Assembly (NCBI RefSeq): GCF_900111485.1
Contig: NZ_FOIC01000013.1
Location: 1 to 64,000 of the forward strand
From: Natrinema hispanicum
Lineage (GTDB): Archaea > Halobacteriota > Halobacteria > Halobacteriales > Natrialbaceae
DNA length: 64,000 bases
Direction: 5' to 3'
Below, one piece after another: positions 62,903 to 64,000 of the stretch (position 1 is its first letter; each line of letters opens with the position of its first letter). The notes under the pieces are model-generated. The model saw nothing but the letters and a program-made list of their open reading frames with translations. It searched no databases and was not told the origin of the DNA. A program made the translations under genes and the position numbers.

Positions 62903-63109
62903 AGACGTTCGGCGTGCGCCAGCGATCCGCCCCATAGCCGGTCGATCGCTTCGAGCACCAATCGACCGGTCGCTTTGAACGGCTACCCAGCATCTCTCCT
63001 CCCAACTCGTGGGAATTGTTACCATTAGTCTATTTCGAAGCGTGAAACCTCGAATACCTGCACTGGCGGAAACATTTATCAGCACGCACGTTGGCCGATT
63101 GCATGACCA

Positions 63110-63769
63110 ATGTCCGAGACGCGAGATTCCGAGACGACGGCGCTTACAGCGGTTTGTCACGTGCGCGCACCGTTACTGCTCGAGCCGATCGACGAGCAGA
63201 TTGAGACGCTGCAGGCCTGTGAGTCCGAGGGCGCGATCGACGAGTTGCTCCTGCGCAGTTGGCCCCAGGAAGTCGCACTCTCCGATGAGAGTCCGTATCA
63301 GGAAGTCATCGACACCTACGAACGGTTCGCACAGTGGGCCGACGACCGCAGCGTGAGCGTTCAGCCGCCGTTCCGGGAGCGGTCGACGACGTCGCAGGTG
63401 ACCGGCAAGACGCGAGACCGGCTGGTGACGCCGCTTCTGTGTCTCGAGGTGTACGCCGACGACGAACTGGTCGGTGTGTTCCCACACACGGACGAGCGAA
63501 CCGAGGAGACGTACACGACCGACGAGGCGATCGCCACGCTCAGAACCGGCGAGGTGCCGGAACCACTCGGTTCGGTCGCACGCGAGGACACGCGCGCGTC
63601 TGCGACGAATACGTGTCCCGACTGTGGCGGGACGCTGGTCGACGGCCAAGGGCTATTCGCCTGCAATGACTGTGGGTGGATCGGAACCATCACCGAAACT
63701 GGACGATACGAGCCACAGCCGGCTGAACTCACGAACGAACGTGAGCCGTCACCCGTCGCGACTCGGTAG
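63110..63769 (+). CDS. Haloarchaeal protein with C-terminal zinc ribbon, function unknown
   Basis: A 219-residue protein. The first 150 residues are a mixed alpha/beta acidic domain with LLEPIDEQIETLQACESEGA and an FRERSTTSQVTGK region; the C-terminus has a zinc ribbon CPDCGG ... CNDCGW at about 168-188. The layout is like haloarchaeal DNA- or RNA-associated factors but no assigned function is known to me. TATA-like ACATTTATC at 63072-63080. Confidence 0.6.
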   Translation: MSETRDSETTALTAVCHVRAPLLLEPIDEQIETLQACESEGAIDELLLRSWPQEVALSDESPYQEVIDTYERFAQWADDRSVSVQPPFRERSTTSQVTGKTRDRLVTPLLCLEVYADDELVGVFPHTDERTEETYTTDEAIATLRTGEVPEPLGSVAREDTRASATNTCPDCGGTLVDGQGLFACNDCGWIGTITETGRYEPQPAELTNEREPSPVATR

Positions 63770-63796
63770 TCAGCGCGCCAGGACGACCACACGCAA

Positions 63797-64000
63797 TTAC
63801 TCGCGAGCGAACTCCCCGCCGTACTCGGCGTCGACCGTCACTGTCGTCTCGGCGCGGTTGACTGTGGCCGTGTTCGCTTCCGTTCCCAGTGAGGACTCGA
63901 GTGTTCCTTTATCGACCAACTCGTCACTGCTGTAGCTGACGGTGGCGCGTGCAGTCGCGGTATCGCTACTGGTGACCGAAAGGTTCTGATGGACGCCGTA
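63797..64000 (-). CDS. C-terminal fragment of an unidentified protein (cut by window edge)
   Basis: An open frame enters from the right edge and stops at TAA 63797-63799, giving 67 residues. The visible part is polar, Thr/Ser/Val-rich and beta-like (TARATVSYSSDELVDKGTL, then TVNRAETTVTVDAEYGGEF), as in surface or Ig-like domains. The start lies outside the window; no family can be assigned. Confidence 0.55.
   Translation of the reverse strand, partial: YGVHQNLSVTSSDTATARATVSYSSDELVDKGTLESSLGTEANTATVNRAETTVTVDAEYGGEFARE

Noticed and set aside
1..64000. tRNA or rRNA genes
   Set aside because: No stretch with a T-loop GGTTCGAAT-like core in gaps and no rRNA-like conserved segments were found.

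Overview
The window is haloarchaeal chromosome. Coding regions are GC-rich, the proteins are strongly acidic, many genes start 25-30 bases downstream of a TATA-like box with no leader, and there are Tat lipoproteins, a PGF-CTERM anchor, diphthamide, SRP19, Gar1, RpoL, GatE, HalX-type and salactin/volactin-type genes. The very frequent CTCGAG hexamer and overall gene set suggest the Natrinema/Haloterrigena group (Natrialbaceae), but that placement is an inference. No rRNA, tRNA, CRISPR array or replication origin was found.

Layout. 1-0.4 kb: 3' end of an IS701/IS4-type transposase with a tiny zinc-finger-like frame behind it. 0.6-2.2 kb: gatC-gatA. 2.2-6.2 kb: FNT channel, HTH regulator, NRDE protein, BCCT transporter. 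6.3-15.5 kb: a complete-looking menaquinone locus on the minus strand (menF-menD, menB, a Tat lipoprotein, menA-menC-menE with 1-4 base overlaps). 15.6-24.7 kb: sulfite-oxidase-like enzyme, small conserved haloarchaeal proteins, a coupled pair of Tat lipoproteins, hisF, a zinc-ribbon membrane protein, rpoL, a rhomboid protease with a large extra domain, a METTL5-type methyltransferase. 24.8-27.6 kb: actin homologue (salactin/volactin) next to a DUF7139-type membrane protein, then a receiver-HalX protein. 27.7-32.9 kb: dph2, an MBL-fold hydrolase, a very acidic repeat and coiled-coil protein, and a HisG-like paralogue. 32.9-36 kb: iron-type alcohol dehydrogenase with an AHL-lactonase-like enzyme, and a lipoprotein. 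36.3-39.2 kb: the most accessory-looking part, with a tyrosine recombinase coupled to a DUF5805 gene, an AT-rich stretch with two unlisted divergent micro-ORFs, and about 0.9 kb of degenerate DNA. 39.2-47.2 kb: two paralogous pairs of PH-domain membrane proteins (YdbS/YdbT type) flanking a zinc finger, a CNNM-type transporter, UspA and fumC. 47.4-55.1 kb: enoyl-CoA hydratase, BolA and NifU, two orphan histidine kinases around cysS, a presenilin homologue, gar1 and srp19. 55.2-58.8 kb: a divergent cobalamin-type ABC importer. 59-64 kb: gatE, an Lrp regulator divergent from a DMT transporter, a zinc-ribbon protein and the C-terminus of a minus-strand protein.

How the genes work together. The men genes convert chorismate to demethylmenaquinone; menH and the final methyltransferase are not in the window. 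GatCA (partner GatB not here) and GatE (partner GatD not here) belong to the two archaeal tRNA amidotransferases. BtuFCD forms one importer. BolA and NifU suggest Fe-S cluster handling. The best candidates for undescribed biology are the recombinase/DUF5805 neighbourhood with its micro-ORFs and TTGTGG motifs, the acidic repeat protein with its HisG-like neighbour, the actin homologue/DUF7139 pair, the duplicated PH-domain pairs, and the lactonase/dehydrogenase operon with an inverted repeat at its promoter.
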